Counted from the first letter of the stretch, positions 16,010 to 24,429 are shown. The stretch is DNA of 49,372 nt from Verrucomicrobiaceae bacterium E54 (GCA_022548915.1 JAKZES010000041.1:1-49372), one strand, 5' to 3'. Translations and numbers: made by a program. Notes: generated from the sequence alone by a model not told the origin.

Positions 16010-17298
16010 GAATTCTGCTGCTCCTGGCGCTGCTGGCACTGCCCGCTCTGGGCATCGAGCGCTTCCCGCCGCCGGACTTCAGCGGCGGGCATCAGATCCC
16101 CGAAACCGTCGTTCCCGCCTCCCAAGCGAGAACGCAGGCGTGGATCGATGTCGCCGCGCTCAGCCTCGGCCTTCTCCTGGCCTCGTGGATCTCGCTCCGC
16201 CTCCGCTCGCGCAAGGGCCTCGTCATCCTTTCGCTGGTGGCCCTCGCCTACTTCGGCTTCTGGCGGCGCGGCTGCGTCTGCGCGATCGGCTCGGTGCAGA
16301 ATGTCGCGCTCGGGCTCGCCGATCCGGGCTACGCGGTGCCGCTGGCGGTGATCGCCTTCTTCAGCCTGCCGCTGCTCACCGCGCTGATCTGGGGCCGCAG
16401 CTTCTGCGCCGGCGTCTGCCCCCACGGGGCGATCCAGGACCTCGTGCTCGTCCGTCCGCTGAAGGTTCCCCACTGGCTCGACCAGCCGCTGCGCCTGCTG
16501 CCGTGGATCTACCTCACCCTGGCCGTCCTGCTGGCGGCCACCGGCGGGATGTTCCTGATCTGCAAGTACGACCCCTTCGTCGGCATCTTCAGGATGGGAG
16601 GCCCGCGGACGATGCTGCTGGTCGGCGGCGTTTTGCTGGTGCTTTCGATGTTCGTCGGCCGCCCCTACTGCCGCTGGCTCTGCCCCTACGGCGCCCTGCT
16701 CGGCCTGCTTTCGCGGGTCTCGCGCTTCCGCCCCTCGGTCACGCCCGACCACTGCTCGCAGTGCCGCTTGTGCGAGAACGCCTGCCCCTACGGCGCGATC
16801 CACCTGCCGACCCGGACGCCCACCGCCCCCGCCGACGACCGGGATGCCCGGTTGCGCACCCTATCCCTGCTGGTTCTCGTGCCGCTGGCCGCCGTGCTGT
16901 TCGGCTGGCTGGGAGGAAAGGTCGGCCTGGTTTCGGTGGCATGGCATCCCACCGGGGAACTGGCCGGGCAGGTGGCGATGGCCGATGCCGGCACGCTGCC
17001 CGAACCGGCACCCGACGAAATCACCGCCTGGCGGCAGTCCGGTGCGGATCGCACCTCGCTGAATACGGCGGTCGCCGTACTTGAGGAACGTTCGCTCACG
17101 CTGGGACGGATCCTCGGGGCGATCTTCGGCGTGGCCGCCGCGCTCCATCTCATCCGCGTGGCCTTTCCGCGGCCGACGGCGGACTACGAGACCGACGCAG
17201 CCGACTGCGTCTCCTGTGCCCGCTGCTTCAGCTCCTGCCCCTACGAGCGGCAGCGGCTCGGTCTTCCCACTGACATCCCCGGAGGCAGCCATGTCTGA
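16006..17298 (+). CDS. NapH/NosR-like polytopic iron-sulfur membrane protein
   Basis: A 430-aa multi-span membrane protein that probably moves electrons between the quinone pool or cytoplasmic donors and outer-face partners. It starts at a GTG (16006) after the strong site AAAGGAGGAGG, and the GTG overlaps the ferredoxin stop by 4 bp. Motifs in order are GCVCAIGSVQN, CAGVCPHGAIQDL, CRWLCPYGALLGL, the four-Cys site CSQCRLCENACPYGAI and, after a late transmembrane helix, CVSCARCFSSCPYER. The paired CxxxCP motifs mark the NapH/NosR/CcoG family. The extra C-terminal cluster and a 100-residue loop before the last helix differ from plain NapH and resemble NosR architecture without the FMN domain. 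Confidence 0.92.
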   Translation: MRILLLLALLALPALGIERFPPPDFSGGHQIPETVVPASQARTQAWIDVAALSLGLLLASWISLRLRSRKGLVILSLVALAYFGFWRRGCVCAIGSVQNVALGLADPGYAVPLAVIAFFSLPLLTALIWGRSFCAGVCPHGAIQDLVLVRPLKVPHWLDQPLRLLPWIYLTLAVLLAATGGMFLICKYDPFVGIFRMGGPRTMLLVGGVLLVLSMFVGRPYCRWLCPYGALLGLLSRVSRFRPSVTPDHCSQCRLCENACPYGAIHLPTRTPTAPADDRDARLRTLSLLVLVPLAAVLFGWLGGKVGLVSVAWHPTGELAGQVAMADAGTLPEPAPDEITAWRQSGADRTSLNTAVAVLEERSLTLGRILGAIFGVAAALHLIRVAFPRPTADYETDAADCVSCARCFSSCPYERQRLGLPTDIPGGSHV

Positions 17299-19048
17299 TC
17301 CCGAAGTCCGCTCCGCCCTGCGTGTCGCCGTCCACCGGATCGCGATCGTGGCCGGCGTGTTCTGCGCCGTCCTGGCAGGCCTGCTGTGGCACAACGGCAT
17401 CCAGCTCCACCGGGCCGACGAAAGCTTCCGCCTGGTCGATTCCGAAAAGCTCGTCGGCCTCAAGCAGCAACTCGCCGCCGACCCGGGCGACGCCGACCTC
17501 AAGGACCGGATCCGAACCCTCGATCAGGATCTCCGGCTGGAGTATTTCCGTCGCCAAAGCTTCGCCACCCGGGGCGGCTTCACCCTGCTCGGAGGCGGCC
17601 TGGCTTTCATCGTCGCCCTGCACCTGGCTCGCCACCTGCGCGGACCCCGGGTCCCGGTCTTTTCCGCCAAACCGGAGGACCGCATGCGTTCCGCCCAAGT
17701 CGCGGCGAAGGCCGTCGGCGGCACGCTGATCGTGCTCACCGGCCTGACCGCCGCCATGGTCGGCGGCCGCACCCGCCAATGGCAGGCCGCCCCCGCCGTC
17801 GGGGGTGACCTCCCCGAACCGGCGCCAACCGTGAACGAGGCGTGGTGGCCCGAGCCCGAAGAATGGGCGGCCCAGTGGCCCTGCTTCCGCGGCCCCGGCG
17901 GCATGGGCGTCGCGACCGTCGACAAGCTCCCCGCCGGGTGGAATGGAGAAACCGGTGAAGGCATCCTTTGGAAGACCGCCATCCCCCTCCCCGGGGAAAA
18001 CTCGCCAGTCGTCTGGGAAGACCGGATCTACCTGAGCGGCGCGACCGAGGACGAGCGCGCGATCTACGGCATCGATGCCACGACCGGCAGGATCCTGTGG
18101 AGCGCGCCCGTCAGCACTCCCCAAGGCAGCCGCTTCGATCCCCCCGCGGTGATGGAGGAAACCGGCTTCGCCGCACCGACCGCGGTCACCGACGGTCGTC
18201 GCGTGATCGCGATCTTTGCCAATGGCGAAATCGTCGGAGTCGGCACCGATGGCAGCCCGCTCTGGGCGCGGCACCTCGGCGAGGCCGACAACCTTTACGG
18301 CCATGCCAACTCGCTGGCGATGTGGCGCGACCTGGTGATCGTCGTTTACGACCGCGGCGGTGCCGAGGACGGCCTGTCGCGCATTCTCGCGCTCGACGCC
18401 GCCACCGGCGAGACCCGCTGGTCCACCGACCGGCCCGTGCCGGCCTCGTGGGTCTCCCCCATGGTCATCGAGCACGAGGGCCAGCCGCAGATCCTGACGG
18501 CGGCCAACCCCTGGATCATCGCCTACGACCCGGCCGACGGATCCGAGCTGTGGAAGGTCAAGGCGATGTCCGGCGATGTCGCCCCATCGCCGGCGTATCA
18601 CGACGGCGTCGCCTATTTCACCAACACCGGTGCCTGCCTGATCGCGGTGAAGGTCGACGGCCGCGGCGACGTCACCGACAGCCACGTGCTCTGGAAGCGC
18701 GACGAGGACGACTACCCGGACATCTGCAGCCTGCTGTGCGACGGCCCGCGGGTTTACACCGTCGTTTACGGCCGGCTCTTCGCCTACGACGCGCAGAGCG
18801 GCGATCAAGTCTGGGAACACGATCTCGAGGACGACTTCCAGGCCTCGCCGGTCCTGGTGAACGGTCGTCTCTGGCTGCTGACGATGGAAGGCGAGACGAT
18901 CATCGGCGACGTCGACGCCGAAGGTTTCCACGAAGTCGCACGCCACCCGCTCGGCGAGGAAATCGGAGCCACCCCCGCCTTCGGACCGGGCCGCATCTAC
19001 CTGCGGGGCCGGGAACACCTTTACGCGATCGGAGGCGATGAAGGCTGA
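17291..19048 (+). CDS. PQQ-like beta-propeller protein with three N-terminal membrane helices
   Basis: A 585-aa protein. Hydrophobic helices are at about residues 12-32, 95-115 and 137-155, followed by a large PQQ-like propeller with blade phrases TGRILWSAPVST, DGSPLWARHLGE, TGETRWSTDRPV, GSELWKVKAMSG and GDQVWEHDLEDD. The propeller starts with WPCFRGPGGMGVATVDKLP, like the propeller encoded at 12754, so the operon carries two distinct members of one fold. It overlaps the NapH-like gene by 8 bp and the NuoE-HydB fusion by 11 bp. Three helices place the propeller opposite the N-terminus, most likely outside. No cofactor-binding residues are obvious. Confidence 0.88.
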   Translation: MSDPEVRSALRVAVHRIAIVAGVFCAVLAGLLWHNGIQLHRADESFRLVDSEKLVGLKQQLAADPGDADLKDRIRTLDQDLRLEYFRRQSFATRGGFTLLGGGLAFIVALHLARHLRGPRVPVFSAKPEDRMRSAQVAAKAVGGTLIVLTGLTAAMVGGRTRQWQAAPAVGGDLPEPAPTVNEAWWPEPEEWAAQWPCFRGPGGMGVATVDKLPAGWNGETGEGILWKTAIPLPGENSPVVWEDRIYLSGATEDERAIYGIDATTGRILWSAPVSTPQGSRFDPPAVMEETGFAAPTAVTDGRRVIAIFANGEIVGVGTDGSPLWARHLGEADNLYGHANSLAMWRDLVIVVYDRGGAEDGLSRILALDAATGETRWSTDRPVPASWVSPMVIEHEGQPQILTAANPWIIAYDPADGSELWKVKAMSGDVAPSPAYHDGVAYFTNTGACLIAVKVDGRGDVTDSHVLWKRDEDDYPDICSLLCDGPRVYTVVYGRLFAYDAQSGDQVWEHDLEDDFQASPVLVNGRLWLLTMEGETIIGDVDAEGFHEVARHPLGEEIGATPAFGPGRIYLRGREHLYAIGGDEG

Positions 19049-21461
19049 CGTCGATCTCGGCTACGTGGATGAGGTCGTCGCCCGGCTCGGCCACGGCACC
19101 GACCAGGCATTGCCCATCCTGCAGCAGTTGCAGAGCCACTATCGCTATCTGCCGGAGCCCGCGCTGGAGCGCGTCTGCCAACTCACCGAGATCGACCCCG
19201 CCACCCTCGCGGGGGTTTCGACCTTCTACACCCAGTTCCGGCACCGGCCGATGGGGTGCCATCACATCCGCGTCTGCAACGGCACCGCCTGCCACATCCA
19301 GGGCGCGGGCATCGTTCACGAGGCGCTTTCCGACCACCTCGGCCTCGGCCCCGGCGAAGACACCGATGCCGACCAGCGCTTCACGCTGGAGAAGGTGTTC
19401 TGCGTCGGCTGCTGCACGCTCGCCCCGGTGGTGCAGATCGACGACCAGACCCACGGCCACCTCACCCGCGAACAGGCACCCGGGCTGATCGACCGCTTTC
19501 TCGCCGGACAAAAGCGCGCACGCAGACGCCGCAAGCCGCGTCCCCTGGCGCCCCCGTCCCGTCCGCTCGGGGAAGTGAGCCTGTGCCTCGACTCCTGCTG
19601 CGTCGCCCGCGGATGCGGCGCCACCCACGACGCGCTGCGGGAGACGATCCGGCGCCGGAACCTGCCGGTCGCCATCAAGCGCGTCGGCTGCGTGGTGATG
19701 TGCGATCGCACGCCGATGATCGGGCTGGCGCGTCCCGGCGAGCCCACGCTGGATTTTTCCGGGCTGACGCCCGAGCAGGTCGAGCCGACCTTGCTGCGAC
19801 ATTTCCGGCCGGAGGGCCTGTGGCCCCGGATCCGGAACGGGGTCTCGCTTGCCTGCGACCGCCTGATCGGCGGATCACCCGACCCCGTCCCACCCGAGCA
19901 GGATCCGCCGCCACCGGTGGCGGCCTTCTTCGGACCGCAGACCCACATCGCCACCGAACATTACGGCCGTCTCGACCCGCTCGACCTCGACGACTACCTC
20001 GCCCACGGGGGCTTCGACGGACTGCGGAAATGCCTCGCCGGGATGGCTCCGGGGGAGGTCATCGACGAGGTCGAGCGGAGCGGCCTGCGCGGGCGGGGCG
20101 GCGCGGGCTTTCCCACGGCCCGCAAGTGGCGGGTGGTCCGCGCCACCGCGGCCGAGCACCGCTACGTGATCTGCAACGGCGACGAGGGCGACCCCGGTGC
20201 CTTCATGGACCGGATGCTGATGGAGTCCTTCCCCTTCCGCGTGATCGAGGGCATGGCCATCGCCGCCTACGCCGTCGGTGCCGACAAGGGATTCCTCTAC
20301 GTCCGCGCCGAGTATCCCGCGGCGGTCGAGCGCCTGAACGAAGCCCTCCGCATCTGCCGCGAAAGGGGCTGCCTGGGCAACAACCTGTTCGACTCCGGGA
20401 TCTCCCTCGACCTCGAGGTGTTCCAGGGAGCCGGTGCCTTCGTCTGCGGCGAGGAAACGGCGATGCTCGAATCGATGGAAGGCCGCCGCGGCATCCCGCG
20501 CCTCAAGCCGCCCTTCCCCGCCGAGCAGGGACTGCATGGCAGGCCGACATTGATCAACAACGTCGAGACCTATGCCAACCTGCCATGGATCCTGCGCCAC
20601 GGCGCCGGGGCCTTCCACGTGATCGGCACCGAAAAGAGCAAGGGCACCAAGGTCTTCGCGCTGGCTGGAAAGGTCGCGCGCGGCGGGCTGATCGAGGTGC
20701 CGATGGGTCTCACCCTGCGCGAGATCGTCGAGGACATCGGCGGGGGAACGCCCGATGGCTCGCCCTTCAAGGCCGTCCTGATCGGCGGCCCGTCCGGCGG
20801 ATGCGTGCCGGCGGAACTCGCCGACACCCCCATCGACTACGAGTCGCTCTCGGAAGCCGGCGCGATCATGGGCTCCGGCGGACTGGTGGTGCTCGACCGG
20901 CATGACTGCATGGTCTCGATCGCCCGCTACTTCCTTGAATTCTGCCAGTGCGAGTCGTGCGGGAAGTGCACCTTCTGCCGGGTCGGCACGCGACGCATGC
21001 TCGACATCCTCGACCGCCTGGTCTCGGGCCGGGGAAAGCGCACGGACCTCGACGAACTACTGGAACTCTCGGAGATGGTGAAGCGCGCCTCGCTCTGTGG
21101 CCTTGGCAAGACCGCCCCCAACCCGGTGCTGACCGCGATCCGGCATTTCCGGGACGAATTCGAGGCCCATCTCGACGGATGCTGCCCCGCCGCCAGTTGC
21201 CGCGACCTGATTCACTACTCGGTCACCGCCGAATGCATCGGCTGCACGCTCTGCGCCCAACGCTGCCCGGCCGATGCGATCGCCGCCACCCCCTACCAGC
21301 GCCACCACATCGACGACGCCCTCTGCACCCGCTGCAACGCCTGCCTCGAGGCGTGCCCGGAGAATGCCATCACCGTCGCCAGCAAGGAGCGCGCGACGCT
21401 GTCGCGCACCGCCTCGAAACCCGCCACCGAATCCACTCCGGCCACCATGCCTCACGATTGA
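19038..21461 (+). CDS. NuoE-HydB-like fusion: NADH-oxidising flavoprotein with 2Fe-2S and 4Fe-4S domains
   Basis: An 807-aa fusion of subunits that are normally separate. Residues about 1-165 are NuoE/HydC-like with 2Fe-2S cysteines in VCNGTACHI and FCVGCCTLAP. Residues about 175-260 form a thioredoxin-like 2Fe-2S domain (CLDSCCVARGC, VGCVVMC). Residues about 330-690 are the NuoF/HydB FMN-NADH core (RGRGGAGFPTARKW, NGDEGDPGAFMDRMLME, GAGAFVCGEETAMLESMEGRRG) with SLBB and the 4Fe-4S site ESCGKCTFCRVGTRR. The C-terminus has two 4Fe-4S motifs (CIGCTLCAQRCP, CTRCNACLEACP). This is the domain order of the HydBC part of bifurcating hydrogenases, yet no hydrogenase subunit is present. GGAGG at 19031 precedes the ATG. 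Confidence 0.94.
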   Translation: MKADVDLGYVDEVVARLGHGTDQALPILQQLQSHYRYLPEPALERVCQLTEIDPATLAGVSTFYTQFRHRPMGCHHIRVCNGTACHIQGAGIVHEALSDHLGLGPGEDTDADQRFTLEKVFCVGCCTLAPVVQIDDQTHGHLTREQAPGLIDRFLAGQKRARRRRKPRPLAPPSRPLGEVSLCLDSCCVARGCGATHDALRETIRRRNLPVAIKRVGCVVMCDRTPMIGLARPGEPTLDFSGLTPEQVEPTLLRHFRPEGLWPRIRNGVSLACDRLIGGSPDPVPPEQDPPPPVAAFFGPQTHIATEHYGRLDPLDLDDYLAHGGFDGLRKCLAGMAPGEVIDEVERSGLRGRGGAGFPTARKWRVVRATAAEHRYVICNGDEGDPGAFMDRMLMESFPFRVIEGMAIAAYAVGADKGFLYVRAEYPAAVERLNEALRICRERGCLGNNLFDSGISLDLEVFQGAGAFVCGEETAMLESMEGRRGIPRLKPPFPAEQGLHGRPTLINNVETYANLPWILRHGAGAFHVIGTEKSKGTKVFALAGKVARGGLIEVPMGLTLREIVEDIGGGTPDGSPFKAVLIGGPSGGCVPAELADTPIDYESLSEAGAIMGSGGLVVLDRHDCMVSIARYFLEFCQCESCGKCTFCRVGTRRMLDILDRLVSGRGKRTDLDELLELSEMVKRASLCGLGKTAPNPVLTAIRHFRDEFEAHLDGCCPAASCRDLIHYSVTAECIGCTLCAQRCPADAIAATPYQRHHIDDALCTRCNACLEACPENAITVASKERATLSRTASKPATESTPATMPHD

Positions 21462-21555
21462 GGGAATATCCCAACGCGACCTCTTCCCAATCCCGCCAAC
21501 CCATCCACTCCACCAACTTCCAGAACTCACGATGCGCGACAGCGTCGCGCGCTCC
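21386..21555. repeat. Inverted pair of GGAGC-headed REP-like hairpins overlapping a gene end
   Basis: The arm at 21386-21410 has head GGAGC followed by hairpin GCGCGAC-GCT-GTCGCGC. A nearly exact inverted copy lies at 21531-21555. The left arm is inside the coding sequence of the NuoE-HydB fusion and encodes its tail residues ERATLSRT; the right arm ends just before the next ATG at 21563. The arrangement matches a BIME (two REPs in opposite orientation). A small palindrome, GGGAATATCCC, directly follows the stop codon at 21462. Confidence 0.7.
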
Positions 21556-21562
21556 TTCACCC

Positions 21563-23062
21563 ATGCCCACCATCACCATCGACGGCCGCGAAATCCCCGC
21601 CCGGGAGGATGGCACCATCCTCGAGGCGGCCCGGGCCGCCGGCATCGAGATCCCCACGCTCTGCCACATGGAGGGCTACGAGGCCGGGGCCTCCTGCATG
21701 GTTTGCGCGGTGAAATTGAAGCACAGCGGGCAGCTCATCCCATCCTGCGCTTCAAAGGTGGTCGACGGCATGGAAATCGAGTCCGCCTCCGACGACGTCC
21801 GGGGTGCCCGCCGGATGGCGCTCGAGCTTCTCTTCAGCGATCACATGGGCGACTGCCTCTCGCCCTGCCAGCGCATCTGTCCGGCGCAGCTCACCATCCC
21901 CGCCGTGCTCGAGCACCTCCGCCAGGACGAGCCGGACCAGGCCGCCGGCATCGTCCGCCGCGATCTGGCGCTCCCCGGCGTCCTCTGCCGCGTCTGCCAC
22001 CGGCCCTGCGAATCGGGTTGCCGTCGCGGCACCCACGACGAACCGGTCGCCATCGCCGAGCTCGTGCTTCACGCCATCAATGTCGGGGCGACCTCCGCTC
22101 CTTCCCCGGCAGCGGAGGTCCGTGACGAACGGATCGCCATCATCGGCTCCGGATTCACGGGTCTTTCCGCGGCCTGGTTTCTCGCCCGGCAGGGCTATCG
22201 ACCGGTGGTCTTCGAACGCGCCGACGGCCCCGCCGACAGCATCCGCCGCGAGTATCCCGATCTTCCCGGCACGGCCCTCGCCGCCGAACTCGACTTGCTG
22301 AAGTCGTCCGGAGTCGAACTGGTGACCGGCCGGGAGATCGACGATCCGGCGCCCCTGCTCGGCGAGTTCGATGCCGTTCTCATCGCCACCGGACCCGGGG
22401 ACGACAAGCCGGAGGTCGACAAGGACACGATGAGGGTCGTCGGCACCGCCGGGATTTTCGCCGCCGGCCGGGTGCTGCGACCGACCGGCAAGCCGGTGCA
22501 ATCGGTCGCCGATGCCAAGGCGGTCGCCAGTTGCATCGACCAGCACCTCCGCGGACGGCCCGTCCAACGCCCGCCGAAGCCTTTTTCCATCTTCATGGGG
22601 AAACTCCTCGACGGTGAGATGGACGACTTCCTCAAGGAATCCTCGGACGCCCACCGGGAAGAGACGGTCGATATCGACCACGCGCTGGCCGAATCGCGGC
22701 GCTGCGTGATGTGCCACTGCGCCAAGGCGGACACCTGCAAGCTGCGCCAGCTCGCGATCGACTACGAGGTCAACCCGAAGCGCTACAACACCGGCGAGCG
22801 GCTCCGGTATTCGCGCAACATCGAGCATCCGCTGGTCCGCTTCGAACCGGCCAAGTGCATCCGCTGCGGCAACTGCATCAAGGTCGCCGGCAGGCATGCC
22901 GAAGCGCTGGGGCTGACCTTCATCGGCCGGGGCTTCGACGTCCACCTCGGCGTGCCCTTCCACGGCACCCTCGACGAAGGCCTGCGCATCGCCGCCGAGG
23001 AAGCCATCGCCGCTTGCCCGACCGGTGCGCTGACCCACCGTGAGGTGGAGCGCCGATTATGA
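21563..23062 (+). CDS. 2Fe-2S / GltD-like / NuoG-like hybrid iron-sulfur flavoprotein
   Basis: A 499-aa composite redox protein. Residues about 1-85 are a NuoG/FdhA-type 2Fe-2S domain (GTILEAARAAGIEIPTLCHM, GASCMVCAVK, PSCASKV). Residues about 95-175 are a GltD-type double 4Fe-4S domain (CLSPCQRICPAQ, CRVCHRPCESGCRRG). Residues about 190-340 keep the GltD FAD fold (IAIIGSGFTGLSAAWFLARQ ... GIFAAGRV), but the NAD(P)-binding subdomain normally inserted there is absent. The C-terminus has CVMCHCAKADTCKLR and a NuoG/FdhA-like cluster (CIRCGNCIKVAGRHA ... ACPTGAL). It starts 101 bp after the NuoE-HydB fusion. Its last codons and stop lie in a repeat arm. Confidence 0.88.
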   Translation: MPTITIDGREIPAREDGTILEAARAAGIEIPTLCHMEGYEAGASCMVCAVKLKHSGQLIPSCASKVVDGMEIESASDDVRGARRMALELLFSDHMGDCLSPCQRICPAQLTIPAVLEHLRQDEPDQAAGIVRRDLALPGVLCRVCHRPCESGCRRGTHDEPVAIAELVLHAINVGATSAPSPAAEVRDERIAIIGSGFTGLSAAWFLARQGYRPVVFERADGPADSIRREYPDLPGTALAAELDLLKSSGVELVTGREIDDPAPLLGEFDAVLIATGPGDDKPEVDKDTMRVVGTAGIFAAGRVLRPTGKPVQSVADAKAVASCIDQHLRGRPVQRPPKPFSIFMGKLLDGEMDDFLKESSDAHREETVDIDHALAESRRCVMCHCAKADTCKLRQLAIDYEVNPKRYNTGERLRYSRNIEHPLVRFEPAKCIRCGNCIKVAGRHAEALGLTFIGRGFDVHLGVPFHGTLDEGLRIAAEEAIAACPTGALTHREVERRL

Positions 23063-23122
23063 AATCGGCCTCATCGTCCTGAACTCGAATCGTGCGGGTG
23101 CCGATTTCATAATCGGCGCTCC
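23047..23122. repeat. Perfect inverted pair of GGAGC-headed REP-like hairpins
   Basis: Two 23-bp arms (23047-23069 and 23100-23122) are exact reverse complements separated by 30 bp. Each arm is GGAGC followed by its own hairpin GCCGATT-ATGA-AATCGGC. The left arm supplies the last codons and TGA stop of the gene ending at 23062. It lies between convergent genes, so it may also serve as a bidirectional transcription terminator. Confidence 0.85.
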
Positions 23123-23129
23123 TTGCTCC

Positions 23130-24395
23130 TTATCGGCCCCACGCCCGCTGCACTTCCTCACCGATGATGCGGATGCCCTCGCGCACGGTCGGCCCGTCCA
23201 TGGTGAAGGTCATGCGCAGGCACTCGTCACGGTGACGCCATGCCTCATCCTCGAGACCGAAGAAGAAGTAGTGCCCCGGCACGATCAGCACGCCGCGCTC
23301 CTTGAGTCGCTGATAGAGCTCCCTGGAAGTGATCGGCAGGTCCGGGAACCACAGCCACAGGAACAGCGCCCCCTCGCTGCGGTGGACCCGGTAGGGGAAG
23401 TCATCGCCGAAGGACTCCGCCACCCACTTCTGCGCCAGCCGGCTTTTCTCGACGTAGAACGGCTGCACGGTCTCGTTCGACAGCTTCAGGATTTCCCCGC
23501 TCTCGACCAATGGCCGGGCGATCGCCTGGCCGATGTTGGGATTGGAGAGCCCGACAACCGAACTCATCCCCGCGACAGCCGCGGCGATCTTGGGATGGGC
23601 GACGACGATTCCCGTTCGCGTCCCCGGCAGGCCGATCTTCGACAGGCTCAGGGTGAGTATGATGTGCTCGTCCCACACCGGCGTCGCCTCGGTGAAGATG
23701 ACATTCGGGAACGGGGCACCATAGGCATTGTCGATGATCAACGGGATGCCGTGGACCTTGGCGATGTCCGACAACTGGGCGATCTCCCCGTCGGTCAGCA
23801 CGTTGCCGGTCGGGTTCGTCGGTCGCGACACGCAGATCGCGGCGATGTCGTCGCCAATCTCCAGCCTGTCGAAATTGACCCGGTACTTGAACTCGTGCTC
23901 GCCGATTCTCTCGATCTTCGGTGGGACGGCGCGGAACATTTCGCCGCAGGTGCCCTGGTTCGCATAGCCGATGTACTCCGGAACGAGCGGCAGCAGGATC
24001 TTCTTCCGCCGACCGTCGGGCATGTTCCCGGCGAGGAGGTTGAAGAGGAAAAAGAACGCCGTCTGGCCCCCGGCGGTGACCGCGAAGTTCGATTCATCGA
24101 CTTCCCACCCGAACTCGCGCCGGAACAACTTCACCAGGGCGGCGATGAACCCTGGCGAGCCACGGGGAGGGTCGTAGTTGGCCAGCATCCGCTCGAGGGC
24201 GCCGGGATCGGCGAGGATTTCCTCCATCCGCCGACGCCACAGGGCATTGACCTCCGGGATGTGCGCCGGCTGGCCGCCTCCGAGCATCTTTACATCCTCC
24301 CCGGAGTTCAGCGCACTGCCGAGATCCTCCATCAGTTCGCTGATGCCGCTCGGTGACGCAAGCTCGTGCCCGAGCCGTGAAAATTCAAAATCCAT
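23130..24395 (-). CDS. avtA: Valine-pyruvate aminotransferase, AvtA type
   Basis: A PLP-dependent fold-type I aminotransferase of 421 aa, resembling AvtA over its length. It transfers amino groups between alanine/pyruvate and valine. Visible features are LGGGQPAHIPEVNALWRRRM near the N-terminus, the SRPTNPTGNVLTDGEI motif, the Asp-Tyr pair in LIIDNAYGAPFPN, the PLP lysine in LSLSKIGLPGTRTGIV, and the substrate-carboxylate Arg in DECLRMTFTM. It is transcribed away from the peroxiredoxin gene across a 62-bp gap. No frame damage is seen. Confidence 0.95.
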   Translation of the reverse strand: MDFEFSRLGHELASPSGISELMEDLGSALNSGEDVKMLGGGQPAHIPEVNALWRRRMEEILADPGALERMLANYDPPRGSPGFIAALVKLFRREFGWEVDESNFAVTAGGQTAFFFLFNLLAGNMPDGRRKKILLPLVPEYIGYANQGTCGEMFRAVPPKIERIGEHEFKYRVNFDRLEIGDDIAAICVSRPTNPTGNVLTDGEIAQLSDIAKVHGIPLIIDNAYGAPFPNVIFTEATPVWDEHIILTLSLSKIGLPGTRTGIVVAHPKIAAAVAGMSSVVGLSNPNIGQAIARPLVESGEILKLSNETVQPFYVEKSRLAQKWVAESFGDDFPYRVHRSEGALFLWLWFPDLPITSRELYQRLKERGVLIVPGHYFFFGLEDEAWRHRDECLRMTFTMDGPTVREGIRIIGEEVQRAWGR

Positions 24396-24401
24396 GAGCC
24401 G

Positions 24402-24429
24402 TTGACCTCCGCCCGAGCATGGTCATAGT
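24402..24429 (+). promoter_or_regulatory. Candidate sigma-70-type promoter for the peroxiredoxin gene
   Basis: A -35-like TTGACC (24402-24407) and a -10-like CATAGT (24424-24429) are separated by 16 bp, about 28 bp before the ATG at 24458. It lies in the short divergent gap with avtA. This is a pattern match only. Confidence 0.35.

Noticed and set aside
12754-19048. The PQQ-like propellers as true PQQ-dependent dehydrogenases
   Set aside because: I see no quinoprotein active-site Asp/Glu arrangement, vicinal Cys pair or calcium site. The blade pattern fits BamB/planctomycete-type propellers instead.
19256-20905. A 549-codon plus-strand frame inside the NuoE-HydB gene
   Set aside because: It is a shifted reading of the same region with Arg/Pro-rich composition; the in-frame product has all the expected cofactor motifs.
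20948-21562. A long N-terminal extension of the 2Fe-2S/GltD-like gene
   Set aside because: The first 205 codons overlap the NuoE-HydB gene out of frame and are low complexity. The 2Fe-2S domain starts exactly at the ATG at 21563.
12754-23062. A cytochrome c component in the redox operon
   Set aside because: I found no CxxCH motif in any of the eight products.
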